Origin: Sphingobacteriaceae bacterium
Lineage (GTDB): Bacteria > Bacteroidota > Bacteroidia > B-17B0 > Aurantibacillaceae
Assembly: GCA_016715905.1 (NCBI GenBank)
Contig: JADJXI010000017.1
Coordinates: forward strand, 372,001-436,000
DNA length: 64,000 nucleotides
Reading direction: 5' to 3'
Position numbers and translations under genes: made by a program. Position 1 is the stretch's first letter, and every line of letters starts with the position of its first letter. Of the stretch, positions 9,052-18,068 are shown piece by piece. The notes below the pieces were generated by a model. That model did no database searches and had not been told where the DNA came from. It saw only the letters and a program-made list of their open reading frames with translations.

Positions 9052-9585
9052 TTAATCTCCTCCGCAAGCTTCTTCAATCTTGTCCATTTTATCTTCAGAA
9101 AATTTTCCGCTTTGAACTTCCAGAATTTTACCTGATTTATCTAAAACAAAAATATAAGGCTGCTCGCGATCGCTTATTCCCATATTTTTTGCTAATAGCT
9201 TCATATCTGTTTTATCCGTATCCATAATAAATGGCCAAAAGCCCTTATCCGTACTTTCCATATATTCAGATTTTACCTTTTTTATTCCCCCTATTACAGG
9301 AATGTAAACAAAATTAACGTCGTATGAATTAGTCATATCAAATTGTGAGCTTTTTTTATCCGGTGCGCTAAAAGTGGAATGAAGTGGGTTTAACCACTTT
9401 TTTTGATCGTCTTCCGCGCTTCTTTGAAATACCATAGCCACAACAGTTTCTTTTCCGTTTGGAATAGGAATTTTAATGGTTTTACCATTTAAATCTACGC
9501 CCTCAATAGGGGGAAACATTTTTCCTTTTTGTGCTGAAATAATTCCTGAAATTAAAAGCCCTGCGATTAATAATATATTTTTCAT
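9052..9585 (-). CDS. Exported thioredoxin-fold protein without CxxC
   Basis: 177 residues with a clear signal peptide (MKNILLIAGLLISGIISAQ). The layout (PIEGVDLNGKTIKIP, then TVVAMVFQRSAEDDQKKWLNPL, then YIFVLDKSGKILEVQSG) is that of a thioredoxin or peroxiredoxin-like fold. The usual redox CxxC is absent: the only cysteine in the mature protein is near the C-terminus (EEACGGD). A disulfide reductase role is therefore unlikely. It could be a chaperone or binding protein built on the fold. Its ATG lies 7 bases after the rpiB stop, so the two are probably one transcript. It abuts the SpoIIE gene tail-to-tail. Confidence 0.72.
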   Translation of the reverse strand: MKNILLIAGLLISGIISAQKGKMFPPIEGVDLNGKTIKIPIPNGKETVVAMVFQRSAEDDQKKWLNPLHSTFSAPDKKSSQFDMTNSYDVNFVYIPVIGGIKKVKSEYMESTDKGFWPFIMDTDKTDMKLLAKNMGISDREQPYIFVLDKSGKILEVQSGKFSEDKMDKIEEACGGD

Positions 9586-9591
9586 ATGTGT

Positions 9592-10044
9592 TTATTTTAT
9601 GTCTATTTTTTGTACCCTTTGTTCGTGTCTTCCTCCTTCAAACGTTTCGTTCAAAAAGCGGTCAACACATTTTTGGGCCTCTTCTAAGCTTATAAACCTG
9701 GCCGGTAATACTAATATATTAGCATTGTTGTGTTGTTTCGCTAAAGCCGCCACTTCATTATTCCAACATACGGCTGCTCTTATTCCTTTATGTTTGTTTG
9801 CGGTCATTGCTATTCCATTACCACTACCACAAATTAATATGCCTAAATCTGCCTCTTTATTTAATATTCCCAATGAAACCGCGTGACCGTAATCCGAATA
9901 ATCGGCTCTTTCAGAACTAAAACACCCCTTATCAATACACTTAATATCTAGTTCATTTATATAGCCAACTAAGTGTGCTTTTAAATCATATCCGGCATGA
10001 TCACTTCCAATGGCAATAAGTAAGGCTTGAGGGTTTAAAGTCAT
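9592..10044 (-). CDS. rpiB: Ribose-5-phosphate isomerase B
   Basis: 150 residues, the normal length for RpiB/LacAB-type isomerases, which interconvert ribose 5-phosphate and ribulose 5-phosphate in the pentose phosphate pathway. The phosphate/sugar motifs IGSDHAGYDLKAHL and ICGSGNGIAMTANKHKGIRAA are present. Cys72 is the expected catalytic base position. ATG at 10044 sits only 4 bases from a perfect -7 box, so the mRNA is probably leaderless. The thioredoxin-fold gene follows downstream in the same direction. Confidence 0.95.
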   Translation of the reverse strand: MTLNPQALLIAIGSDHAGYDLKAHLVGYINELDIKCIDKGCFSSERADYSDYGHAVSLGILNKEADLGILICGSGNGIAMTANKHKGIRAAVCWNNEVAALAKQHNNANILVLPARFISLEEAQKCVDRFLNETFEGGRHEQRVQKIDIK

Positions 10045-10507
10045 TGTTCAAAAATAGTAATACTCGTTAATTAACACTCAAAAATTAACTAACTGTAAAT
10101 GAACAATATTAAAAGTCAACTTATAAACATGTTTTGAGTATTTTAGAATTTATCCTACTCATTTGTTTCTATAGTTTTTTTAAGATTAATTCAAATAAAT
10201 TCATATACCAGCCTCTTTAACTAAGAAACAAGCCTTATTCCTTAATTTTACATTTAATTTTATACATCCATACTGAATTATTGACAAGTAAAATAACAAA
10301 CTTTTTATCCATACTCATTAATTCTAACAATTGTTAATAGTAATTATATACATCAAATTCAATTAATTAAAGCCTTACATTTGTTAATAGGCTGTTAATG
10401 ATGTGTGTGTTGCTTTAAAACCTAATTTATTTAGGCTGGTTAATGAACAGAACTAACAAGCTATATATATAATACAAATAAAATATTTAAAAATTTAAAA
10501 ATATTAT
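10045..10507. other. 463-base intergenic region with a TAACAATTGTTA palindrome
   Basis: An AT-rich region between the divergent rpiB and nadA genes. The rpiB promoter is at its left end. A perfect 12-base palindrome TAACAATTGTTA lies at 10325-10336, and the related string TTGTTAATAG occurs twice, about 50 bases apart (near 10331 and 10381), with two looser GTTAATGA copies further on. These could be operator half-sites for nadA, but no regulator is known. No RNA gene or reading frame was seen. Confidence 0.5.
10049..10081 (-). promoter_or_regulatory. Bacteroidota-type promoter for rpiB
   Basis: On the minus strand: TTG (10079-10081), a 22-base spacer, then TATTTTTG (10049-10056), matching TTG-N17-23-TAnnTTTG. 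The last G of the -7 box is 4 bases from the rpiB ATG, which points to a leaderless transcript. Confidence 0.6.
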
Positions 10508-11485
10508 ATGTTATTAAAGAACGGATACGTTGAAGCTGAAATTAACCCTTCGATTAATCTATTTAATGAAGTAAATTTACTGAAAAAAGAAAAAAATGCG
10601 GTGATTTTAGCGCATTACTACCAGAATGCAGATATCCAGGATATAGCAGATTATATTGGTGATAGTTTAGGCTTAGCGCAACAAGCAGCAAAAACTAATG
10701 CAGAAATAATTTTATTTGCCGGGGTACATTTTATGGCAGAAACCGCAAAAATTTTAAACCCTAAAAAAAAAGTTCTTATTCCTGATTTAAATGCAGGTTG
10801 CAGTTTAGCAGATTCTTGTCCGCCAACAATTTTTAGTGAATTCAAAAAAGCTCATCCTGATCATATTGTTATCACTTATATTAACTGTACTGCCGAAATA
10901 AAAGCATTATCAGATGTAATTGTAACTTCAACTAATGCGGTTCAAATTGTTGAATCATTTCCAAAAGATCAAAAAATAATATTTGCTCCTGATAAAAATT
11001 TGGGAGCATATATCAATAAAAAAACCGGAAGAAATATGGTTTTATGGGACGGAGCATGTATGGTTCATGAAATATTTAGCTTAAAAAAATTATTGGAGTT
11101 AAAATTAAATAATCCCAATGCTCAAATTATTGCTCACCCGGAATGTGAAGAAGAAATTTTAAATTATGCTGATTTTATTGGAAGTACTACTGCATTATTA
11201 AATTATACCAAAAGCAATAAGGCTAATGAATTTATCGTTTTAACGGAAACCGGAATATTGCATCAAATGCAAAAGAATAGTCCTAATAAAACATTTATAC
11301 CCGCTCCACCCGAAAACAACTGTGCGTGCAATGATTGTCCGCACATGAAATTGAATACACTCGAAAAAATATATTTAACCTTAAAACATGAACAACCCGA
11401 ACTACATATGAGTGATGATTTATTAAACAAAGCAAAAAACCCTATTCTTAAAATGATGGAATTAAGTGCTAAATTTGGATTATAA
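10508..11485 (+). CDS. nadA: Quinolinate synthase A
   Basis: 325 residues. NadA condenses iminoaspartate with dihydroxyacetone phosphate to quinolinate in de novo NAD synthesis, using an oxygen-sensitive [4Fe-4S] cluster. Family motifs are clear: AVILAHYYQNADIQDIADYIGDSL near the N-terminus, LNAGCSLADSCPP, HPECEEEIL, and a Cys-rich CACNDCPHMKLNTLEKIYL near the C-terminus that supplies cluster ligands. The partner genes nadB and nadC are not in the window. The start at 10508 is the first ATG after a long AT-rich leader. The following gene starts within a few bases of the stop. Confidence 0.96.
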   Translation: MLLKNGYVEAEINPSINLFNEVNLLKKEKNAVILAHYYQNADIQDIADYIGDSLGLAQQAAKTNAEIILFAGVHFMAETAKILNPKKKVLIPDLNAGCSLADSCPPTIFSEFKKAHPDHIVITYINCTAEIKALSDVIVTSTNAVQIVESFPKDQKIIFAPDKNLGAYINKKTGRNMVLWDGACMVHEIFSLKKLLELKLNNPNAQIIAHPECEEEILNYADFIGSTTALLNYTKSNKANEFIVLTETGILHQMQKNSPNKTFIPAPPENNCACNDCPHMKLNTLEKIYLTLKHEQPELHMSDDLLNKAKNPILKMMELSAKFGL

Positions 11486-11486
11486 T

Positions 11487-13148
11487 TTGAAATACTTTTT
11501 AAAAATATTATTTTTTTTATTTTCAGTTAATTTAGGTTTTTCTCAAACCATAAATCAAAACGGCTATAATAAATTTTATTATGAAAACGGAAAGATAAGT
11601 AGTGAAGGAACAATGAAAAACGGTAAAGCAGATGGATATTGGAAAAATTATTACGAGAACGGAAAATTAAAAATAGAAGGAAACCGAAAAAATTATTTAT
11701 TAGATAGTGTTTGGAAATTTTATGATCAACGCGGAAAAATTACTCGTACGATTGAATACAGAGAAGGAAAGAAAAATGGATTAATTGTTATTTATGATAC
11801 GGCACAAAAAATAACAAGTATTGAATCATATAGTAATGACATTAAACAAGGGTTTGCAAAAACATTTCATTCAAACGGAAAAACAAAATCTTTTGTTTTA
11901 TACGATAGAGGTTTACAAGAAGGCGCAGGATATGAATATAGCAACGACTCATTAATTACAGCATTTATGCTGTATAAAGGAGGAATTTTACAAAGTTATG
12001 AACGTATAAATCAAAAGGATCTAAATAATAAAAAGCAAGGTATATGGAAAGAGTTTCATGATAACTTAGAAGTTAAAAAAGAAATGAAATTTTACGATGA
12101 TTCTTTGGATGGGTATGTGAAAGAATATGATAAAAAAGGAAATTTAATTGCGACCAAAAAATACAACAACGGAAAACAAATATTAAATGCTCCCGAAATT
12201 GCACAAGTGGAAGTGTATCGAGAGGTTTTTCAAGATGGTACTTTAAAATATGAAGGTGTTTATAGCGACGGTGTTGCAATTGGTTCTCACTATAAATACA
12301 AACAAAAATATGAATGCGATAGCAGTTTATTTTTAAGAGATGATACCAGTAAAATACCGGTATATATAAACCGCTTGGTTTGCCGAAACGTACCTGTGCC
12401 AGATAGTTGTATTGAATATTTTGATGGTGTTATTGTGGCTAAAGGCGCGTGTGATAGCGCCAGAAACAGAATTGGTTTTTGGAATGAGTTTCATTATACC
12501 GGTGAATTTAAAGGGAAAGGAGTTTACAAAAATGATCATAGAATAGGGGAGTGGGAGTTTTATTACTCATCGGGCAAGCTTGAACAAAAAGGTAAGTACG
12601 ATAAAAAAGGAAGAGCGCAAGGTGTTTGGAAATGGTATTATGAATCAGGTACCATTATGCGTGAAGAAAATTATATAAATGGAAGAAGGGAAGGTTTATT
12701 AACGGATAAAGATGAATCAGGAAAAATTATTTTACAAGGAAATTTTGTAGATAACAATAAAGAAGGTATTTGGATATATGAAACACCGGATTATATGGAA
12801 AAAGGGAAATACAGTAACGATCAAAGAGACAGCCTGTGGAGAAGTTGGTACATGCCCTCTAAAATAAAAAGATATGAAGGAAAATATAGCGCAGGAGATC
12901 CGGTTGGGATCCACACGATGTATTATCCCAATGGAAAAAAAATGGAATCAGGCGAATATGTAAGCGGCATGAAAGAAGGGGATTGGAAATATTACGACGA
13001 ATATGGCATGAATTATTTAACGATATTTTATAAAAACGATATTGAAATAAAATGGCAAGGTGTAAAAATTAAACCCACCTACGAAGAAAGTTTACGGACG
13101 TATAATATCAAAATCGACGAAAACAGAACACAAACCATCAGAAAATAA
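11487..13148 (+). CDS. Secreted MORN/YwqK-type repeat protein
   Basis: About 553 residues with a signal peptide (MKYFLKILFFLFSVNLGFSQ). The rest is a long array of ~22-residue repeats of the form YYENGKLKxEGxxKNGKxxGxWKxYY, the MORN_2/YwqK pattern. The array is split by a Cys-containing insert around residues 270-325. Proteins of this type are very common in Bacteroidota and are often labelled YwqK family antitoxin, which is probably only a repeat match. It should be a periplasmic or outer-membrane beta-repeat scaffold. I prefer the TTG at 11487, which gives a clean signal peptide one base after the nadA stop; a GTG at 11466 inside nadA is the alternative. Function is unknown. Confidence 0.8.
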   Translation: MKYFLKILFFLFSVNLGFSQTINQNGYNKFYYENGKISSEGTMKNGKADGYWKNYYENGKLKIEGNRKNYLLDSVWKFYDQRGKITRTIEYREGKKNGLIVIYDTAQKITSIESYSNDIKQGFAKTFHSNGKTKSFVLYDRGLQEGAGYEYSNDSLITAFMLYKGGILQSYERINQKDLNNKKQGIWKEFHDNLEVKKEMKFYDDSLDGYVKEYDKKGNLIATKKYNNGKQILNAPEIAQVEVYREVFQDGTLKYEGVYSDGVAIGSHYKYKQKYECDSSLFLRDDTSKIPVYINRLVCRNVPVPDSCIEYFDGVIVAKGACDSARNRIGFWNEFHYTGEFKGKGVYKNDHRIGEWEFYYSSGKLEQKGKYDKKGRAQGVWKWYYESGTIMREENYINGRREGLLTDKDESGKIILQGNFVDNNKEGIWIYETPDYMEKGKYSNDQRDSLWRSWYMPSKIKRYEGKYSAGDPVGIHTMYYPNGKKMESGEYVSGMKEGDWKYYDEYGMNYLTIFYKNDIEIKWQGVKIKPTYEESLRTYNIKIDENRTQTIRK

Positions 13149-13181
13149 TACCTTAGAGCCGTATAGTTTGGAATAGAGGCA

Positions 13182-15827
13182 ATGTTTAGTAAAAAAATAA
13201 AACAAACAAATGTGGATTTTAATACACTATCCGCTTTACCTCTAGCTACAATAGTTTTTGATTTAAAAAATATATACCTAATTAATAAAGAGGCGGCGAC
13301 ATTATTTAATTTACCTATAGTAAAAAATAAATCGACCAAACTATTTAATGTATTTAAGTATTTATCAGAGAGTGATAAAAAAAAGGCCACAAGCCTTCAT
13401 AAAAAAATAATTCAAAGCGAAAAAACAACCGAACAGAATTATTTTTTCCAAATTAAAAAAAGCAAAAAACTATTTGTTAAGGTTATTTATTCAATAGTTT
13501 TTCATAACGAAAAAAAAGCAATTCAGGCTACATTTATTAATCAAACAGAATTGAATAACGAATTTCAGTTTTTAAACGAAATTAAAACCAAGTTTGAATT
13601 AATTACAAACAACACAAATGAAATTATATGCTTTTATAGCTATATTGAACCCGAGCGTTATTTATATGTTAGTCCAAATATTGAAAGAATATTAGGTTTT
13701 AAACCGGAAGAACTTCTGCGCGATCATAATTTCTTTAATAAAAGAGTTATTTTTAATAAAAGAGAATTTTTAAAATTAGACGGCGTAATTAAAGATATTC
13801 AAAAAAGAAACAGCACCGAAAATTACTCCTATACATTTAAAATTTTAAAAAAGAAAAAGGAAGAAATTTGGCTTGAAAATAACTTAACGCCTATTGCGAA
13901 TAAAGAAGGTAAAGTAGAGTTTATCTTAAACGTAATTAAAGATATTACAGAAAGAAAAGAAAAGGAGTTATTAATTCAAACACAAAACGAAAACTATGAA
14001 AACCTGATAGATAACGCACAAATTGCATACGTTATTCACAACCAGGGAATAATCATTCACTGTAATGACGAATTATTAAAAATATTAGGGTATAAGGATA
14101 AAAAAAGCGTCCTGGGTAAATTTGCCGTCGACTTTTTTATTCCGGAACAAAGGAAAAAAGTAATTAATCGGATAAAAGATGTTTACAATAGAAAAAAATT
14201 AAACGAGCCCAATACTTATTTTTTACTGAAAAGTAACGGTAAAAAGGCCGAGGTTGAAATACGCTCTTCTCTTACAAAATACAACAACACCTTGTGCATT
14301 CTGTCTTCTGTAATTAATGTTGGCCATCAAAGACAAATGGAAAGAGACAGGGTTCGCAATGAAATTACCGAACAAACCAATGCATTATTACAAAAAGAAA
14401 TTAAAGAAAAAGAAATTGCCGAAAAAACATTGTTAACTAAAACCGCACAACTTACTGCAATTCTTGAAAACTCAAATCACCTCATATGGTCCGTTAATCG
14501 CGAAAGAAAAATTGTGTCTTTTAATAAAAACTATCAAAATCAAATTTTAAAAAAGTATAAAACAAAAATTAAGGAGGGCGATAGTCTTAACGACATAATG
14601 AAATTAATGGATAAGGGATTAATGAAATTTTGGAAATTACAGTATGAAAAAGCGTTTAATGGTGAAAGTTTAGAGTTTGAACGAGTAGAAACTTCCAAAA
14701 AAAACACCACCTATCGTCAAATTTTTATAAATCCAATATATGATGCAAAGGGCGTGGTTACCGAAGCTTCATGTATTGGGCACAACATTACGGCAGCTAA
14801 AGTATATGAGCAAAAGCTACAGGCTCAATCAGCAAAACTAAACGCTATTTTTGAGAGCAGTCACCATTATATTTGGGCGGTTGATTTAAAACAAAAATTA
14901 ACCTCTTTCAATAAAAATTATAGTGATTTGGTGGCTATGTTATACAACACACAGCCTCATGTTGGGCTTGAACTTAACAGAGGGGTGCTGTCAAACGATG
15001 CGAATTATAATGATATTTTACAAATAAATTACGCAAAAGCTTTTGCCGGTAAACCCGCCAATTTTGAATTAGAAACAGTAGATAAAAATTATAACAGAAT
15101 TTATTTGGATGTTTTTTTAAATCCGATTATGGAAGAAAACCGGGTTATAGAAGTGAGCGGAATAGCCCATGACATTACAGAAAAGAAAACGGCGCAACAA
15201 CGAATGGAGCAGTCTTTAAAAGAAAAAGAAGTTCTGCTCAAAGAAGTACACCACCGGGTAAAAAATAACATGCAGGTAATCAGTAGCATTTTAAACCTAC
15301 AATCCTCTTATGTAACCGACGAATATACGCTGGCACTATTAAAAGAAAGTCAAAATCGCATTAAAACAATGGCTTATATTCACGAAAGTTTATATCAAAA
15401 TAAATCATTTACTTCCGTAAATTTTTCATCCTATATAACTACGCTTACTAATAATATTATTCAGTCTTATGTGGCTGATCGGGAAAGAATAAAGCTGGAA
15501 TTAAATATTGAAAAAATCAACTTAAGTCTAGATAACTCAATTCCTGCAGGATTAATTATTAATGAACTGGTTACAAACTCACTGAAACATGGGTTTAAAA
15601 ACGCCCAAAAAGGGCTTATAATTATAAGTTTGAAATCTGAAAATAACACTGTATATTTAGAAGTTAAAGACGACGGCAAAGGGATTGATCCTAAATTGGA
15701 TTTAAGCAACACTAATTCGTTGGGGTTGCAGCTTGTAAATGCACTGGTTGATCAAATGAGTGCATCTATAAAATTTAATTCAGTACCGGGCAAGGGAACC
15801 AGCGTTGTTGTTGTATTTAAAATGTAA
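13182..15827 (+). CDS. Multi-PAS sensor histidine kinase (HisKA_2 type)
   Basis: 881 residues with no signal peptide or membrane helix, so it is probably cytoplasmic. There are about five PAS-like domains: a weak one at ~10-110, then ~135-265, ~270-385, ~420-545 and ~550-665. The last two are clearly related to each other (LTAILENSNHLIWSV vs LNAIFESSHHYIWAV). The phosphoacceptor His is in EVHHRVKNNMQV (~689), which marks the HisKA_2 class. The ATPase domain has NELVTNSLKHGF, DDGKGIDPKL and NSLGLQLV. It is followed after 8 bases by a LytTR response regulator, its likely partner. The ligands of the PAS domains are unknown. Confidence 0.93.
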   Translation: MFSKKIKQTNVDFNTLSALPLATIVFDLKNIYLINKEAATLFNLPIVKNKSTKLFNVFKYLSESDKKKATSLHKKIIQSEKTTEQNYFFQIKKSKKLFVKVIYSIVFHNEKKAIQATFINQTELNNEFQFLNEIKTKFELITNNTNEIICFYSYIEPERYLYVSPNIERILGFKPEELLRDHNFFNKRVIFNKREFLKLDGVIKDIQKRNSTENYSYTFKILKKKKEEIWLENNLTPIANKEGKVEFILNVIKDITERKEKELLIQTQNENYENLIDNAQIAYVIHNQGIIIHCNDELLKILGYKDKKSVLGKFAVDFFIPEQRKKVINRIKDVYNRKKLNEPNTYFLLKSNGKKAEVEIRSSLTKYNNTLCILSSVINVGHQRQMERDRVRNEITEQTNALLQKEIKEKEIAEKTLLTKTAQLTAILENSNHLIWSVNRERKIVSFNKNYQNQILKKYKTKIKEGDSLNDIMKLMDKGLMKFWKLQYEKAFNGESLEFERVETSKKNTTYRQIFINPIYDAKGVVTEASCIGHNITAAKVYEQKLQAQSAKLNAIFESSHHYIWAVDLKQKLTSFNKNYSDLVAMLYNTQPHVGLELNRGVLSNDANYNDILQINYAKAFAGKPANFELETVDKNYNRIYLDVFLNPIMEENRVIEVSGIAHDITEKKTAQQRMEQSLKEKEVLLKEVHHRVKNNMQVISSILNLQSSYVTDEYTLALLKESQNRIKTMAYIHESLYQNKSFTSVNFSSYITTLTNNIIQSYVADRERIKLELNIEKINLSLDNSIPAGLIINELVTNSLKHGFKNAQKGLIIISLKSENNTVYLEVKDDGKGIDPKLDLSNTNSLGLQLVNALVDQMSASIKFNSVPGKGTSVVVVFKM

Positions 15828-15835
15828 GTGTATAC

Positions 15836-16594
15836 ATGGAAAAATTGAATATTTTTATTGTTGAAGACGAAAGTATTGTGGCTAAAGACATTCAAAACAG
15901 CCTAATTAAATTAGGTTATAATGTTTTAGGAATTGCAAACAACGGAAAAGAAGCTATAGAAAAAATAACAGAATTGCAGCCCGATTTGATTTTAATGGAC
16001 ATCATGATTAAGGGCGATTTAACAGGTATAGATGTAAGTGAAAAAATTAGAGAAACCGTATCTGCACCGGTAATATTTTTAACAGCCTACGCCGATGAGG
16101 GAACTTTAGCTAAAGCAAAGATTACAGAACCATATGGATATATATTAAAGCCGTTTAAAGAAATTGATTTACACTCTACTATTGAAATGGCGGTGTATAA
16201 ACACAAAAAAGACGCGGCCCTTCAAAAAGAACGCGATTTTTTATATTCTTTGGTTGAATCTAAAGACGATGCTTCTAAAGATATATTGTTTGTAAAGGCA
16301 AACAGCCGTTTGGTAAAAGTTTTACTTAAGGATATTTATTATGTTGAGGCCTTAAAAGATTATGTGATCATCAATACACAATACGCCCGCTATACAGTAC
16401 ATAGTACAATGAAAGATATAGAAAAGAAATTGGGAAATACTGATTTCGCTCGAGTACATCGCTCTTTTATTGCCCGTTTGGATAAAATTCAAAGCATAGA
16501 TTCACAAAATGTTGTTCTCGAAAATGAAAAGAAAACTATTCCTGTTGGAGGTTCATATAGAGAAGAGTTGATGGCAAAATTAAATTTACTTTAA
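15836..16594 (+). CDS. LytTR-family response regulator
   Basis: 252 residues. The receiver domain (~1-125) has the acidic pair in VEDES, the phosphoacceptor Asp55 in LMDIM and the conserved Lys in YILKPF. A short linker leads to a LytTR DNA-binding domain (~150-250: KDIYYVEALKDYVIINT ... FARVHRSFIARLDKIQSI). It starts 8 bases after the HisKA_2 kinase, so the two form one two-component system. The target promoters are not evident; no repeated LytTR operator was recognised nearby. Confidence 0.94.
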   Translation: MEKLNIFIVEDESIVAKDIQNSLIKLGYNVLGIANNGKEAIEKITELQPDLILMDIMIKGDLTGIDVSEKIRETVSAPVIFLTAYADEGTLAKAKITEPYGYILKPFKEIDLHSTIEMAVYKHKKDAALQKERDFLYSLVESKDDASKDILFVKANSRLVKVLLKDIYYVEALKDYVIINTQYARYTVHSTMKDIEKKLGNTDFARVHRSFIARLDKIQSIDSQNVVLENEKKTIPVGGSYREELMAKLNLL

Positions 16595-16688
16595 TTTTAT
16601 CCCTCCGTTTTATTTGAAAATTATTCATTTGTTTTATTTTTCTCATTAGCGTTTCTCGAGCTTAAGGTTTATTTTAGCACTACTTCTT

Positions 16689-18065
16689 ATGGCTAAAACT
16701 AAAACAACTTTTTTTTGTCAAAATTGTGGAGCGCAATCTGCAAAGTGGGTGGGCAAGTGCTCCTCGTGTGGCGAATGGAACACTTATGTGGAGGAAGTTG
16801 TGCATAAAGAAGGGAAAAACGATAAACTTCATATTTTTTCAGCAAACAAAAAAGGAGAATCCAATAAGCCAATATTATTGCAAGAAGTGGGTACGCAGGA
16901 TTATCCGCGAATTCAAGTGCCGGGTAAAGAGCTGGCAAGGGTTTTAGGAGGTGGTATTGTTCCGGGCAGCATCGTTTTGTTTGGCGGGGAGCCCGGAATA
17001 GGTAAATCAACACTAATGCTGCAATTAGCGCTTCGTTTAAAAAATTTAAAAGTATTATATGTCAGTGGCGAAGAAAGTGAACAACAAATAAAAATGCGCG
17101 CCGACCGGCTCGGAATTACAACCGAATCCTGTTTTATATTGCAAGAAACAAACACGCAGAATATTTTTCTTCAGATTAAAGAAATTCAACCAAATTTGGT
17201 TATAATCGATTCTATTCAAACTATTCATTCAAACTTTATTGAAAGTAGCCCCGGCTCGGTAAGCCAAGTGCGCGAATGTGCCGCAGAATTTTTGCGGTTT
17301 GCAAAGGAAACTAACACGCCTGTTTTTATGATAGGACACATTACCAAAGAGGGAAGTTTAGCCGGACCAAAAGTATTAGAGCATATGGTAGATACCGTAC
17401 TTCAGTTTGAAGGAGACCGAAATCACATTTACCGTTTGCTACGCGCCACTAAAAATAGATTTGGAAGTACTAATGAAATTGGAATCTATGAAATGCAAGG
17501 CGAGGGGTTGAGAGAAGTTAACAACCCGTCAGAAATATTAATTACGAATCGCGAGAACCCTACAAGCGGAGTAGCTATTGCATCCACTTTAGAAGGCAAT
17601 AGAGCAATGTTAATTGAAACGCAGGCGCTGGTTAGTACTGCTGCATATGGCACACCACAAAGAAGCTCCACAGGATATGATTTACGCCGACTGAATATGC
17701 TGCTGGCTGTGCTTGAAAAGCGTTGTGGGTTTAGAATTGGTATTAAAGACGTATTTATAAATATTGCAGGTGGAATTCGGGTAGAAGATCCCGGAATAGA
17801 TTTAGCATTAATGTGCGCGGTGCTAAGCAGCAATGAAGATTTACCAATTCCACAAAACACTTGTTTTGCTGCTGAAGTTGGACTTACCGGGGAAATAAGG
17901 CCGGTGAATAAAATAGATCAGCGAATTAGTGAAGCGGAAAAACTTGGATTTGAAAAAATTATTATCAGTTCTTTTAACATGAAGGGCTTGAATTTAAAAA
18001 ACAGTAAAATAAAAGTTTTACCTGTTACCAAAATAGAAGAAGCGTTTAATTTATTGTTTGGATAA
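16689..18065 (+). CDS. radA: DNA repair protein RadA
   Basis: 458 residues, normal for RadA (Sms), a RecA-like ATPase with a role in recombination intermediate processing. The N-terminal zinc finger has CQNC ... CSSC. Walker A is GGEPGIGKST. The RadA-specific KNRFGS motif is present, and the C-terminal Lon-protease-like domain (~290-458) lacks an obvious protease dyad, as usual for the family. ATG at 16689. The next gene starts 3 bases after the stop, so the phosphatase gene may be co-transcribed. Confidence 0.97.
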   Translation: MAKTKTTFFCQNCGAQSAKWVGKCSSCGEWNTYVEEVVHKEGKNDKLHIFSANKKGESNKPILLQEVGTQDYPRIQVPGKELARVLGGGIVPGSIVLFGGEPGIGKSTLMLQLALRLKNLKVLYVSGEESEQQIKMRADRLGITTESCFILQETNTQNIFLQIKEIQPNLVIIDSIQTIHSNFIESSPGSVSQVRECAAEFLRFAKETNTPVFMIGHITKEGSLAGPKVLEHMVDTVLQFEGDRNHIYRLLRATKNRFGSTNEIGIYEMQGEGLREVNNPSEILITNRENPTSGVAIASTLEGNRAMLIETQALVSTAAYGTPQRSSTGYDLRRLNMLLAVLEKRCGFRIGIKDVFINIAGGIRVEDPGIDLALMCAVLSSNEDLPIPQNTCFAAEVGLTGEIRPVNKIDQRISEAEKLGFEKIIISSFNMKGLNLKNSKIKVLPVTKIEEAFNLLFG

Positions 18066-18068
18066 AAA

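Noticed and set aside
9476..9886. A 136-codon plus-strand frame opposite rpiB and the thioredoxin-fold gene.
   Set aside because: It lies antisense to two well-supported genes and has no recognisable protein pattern.
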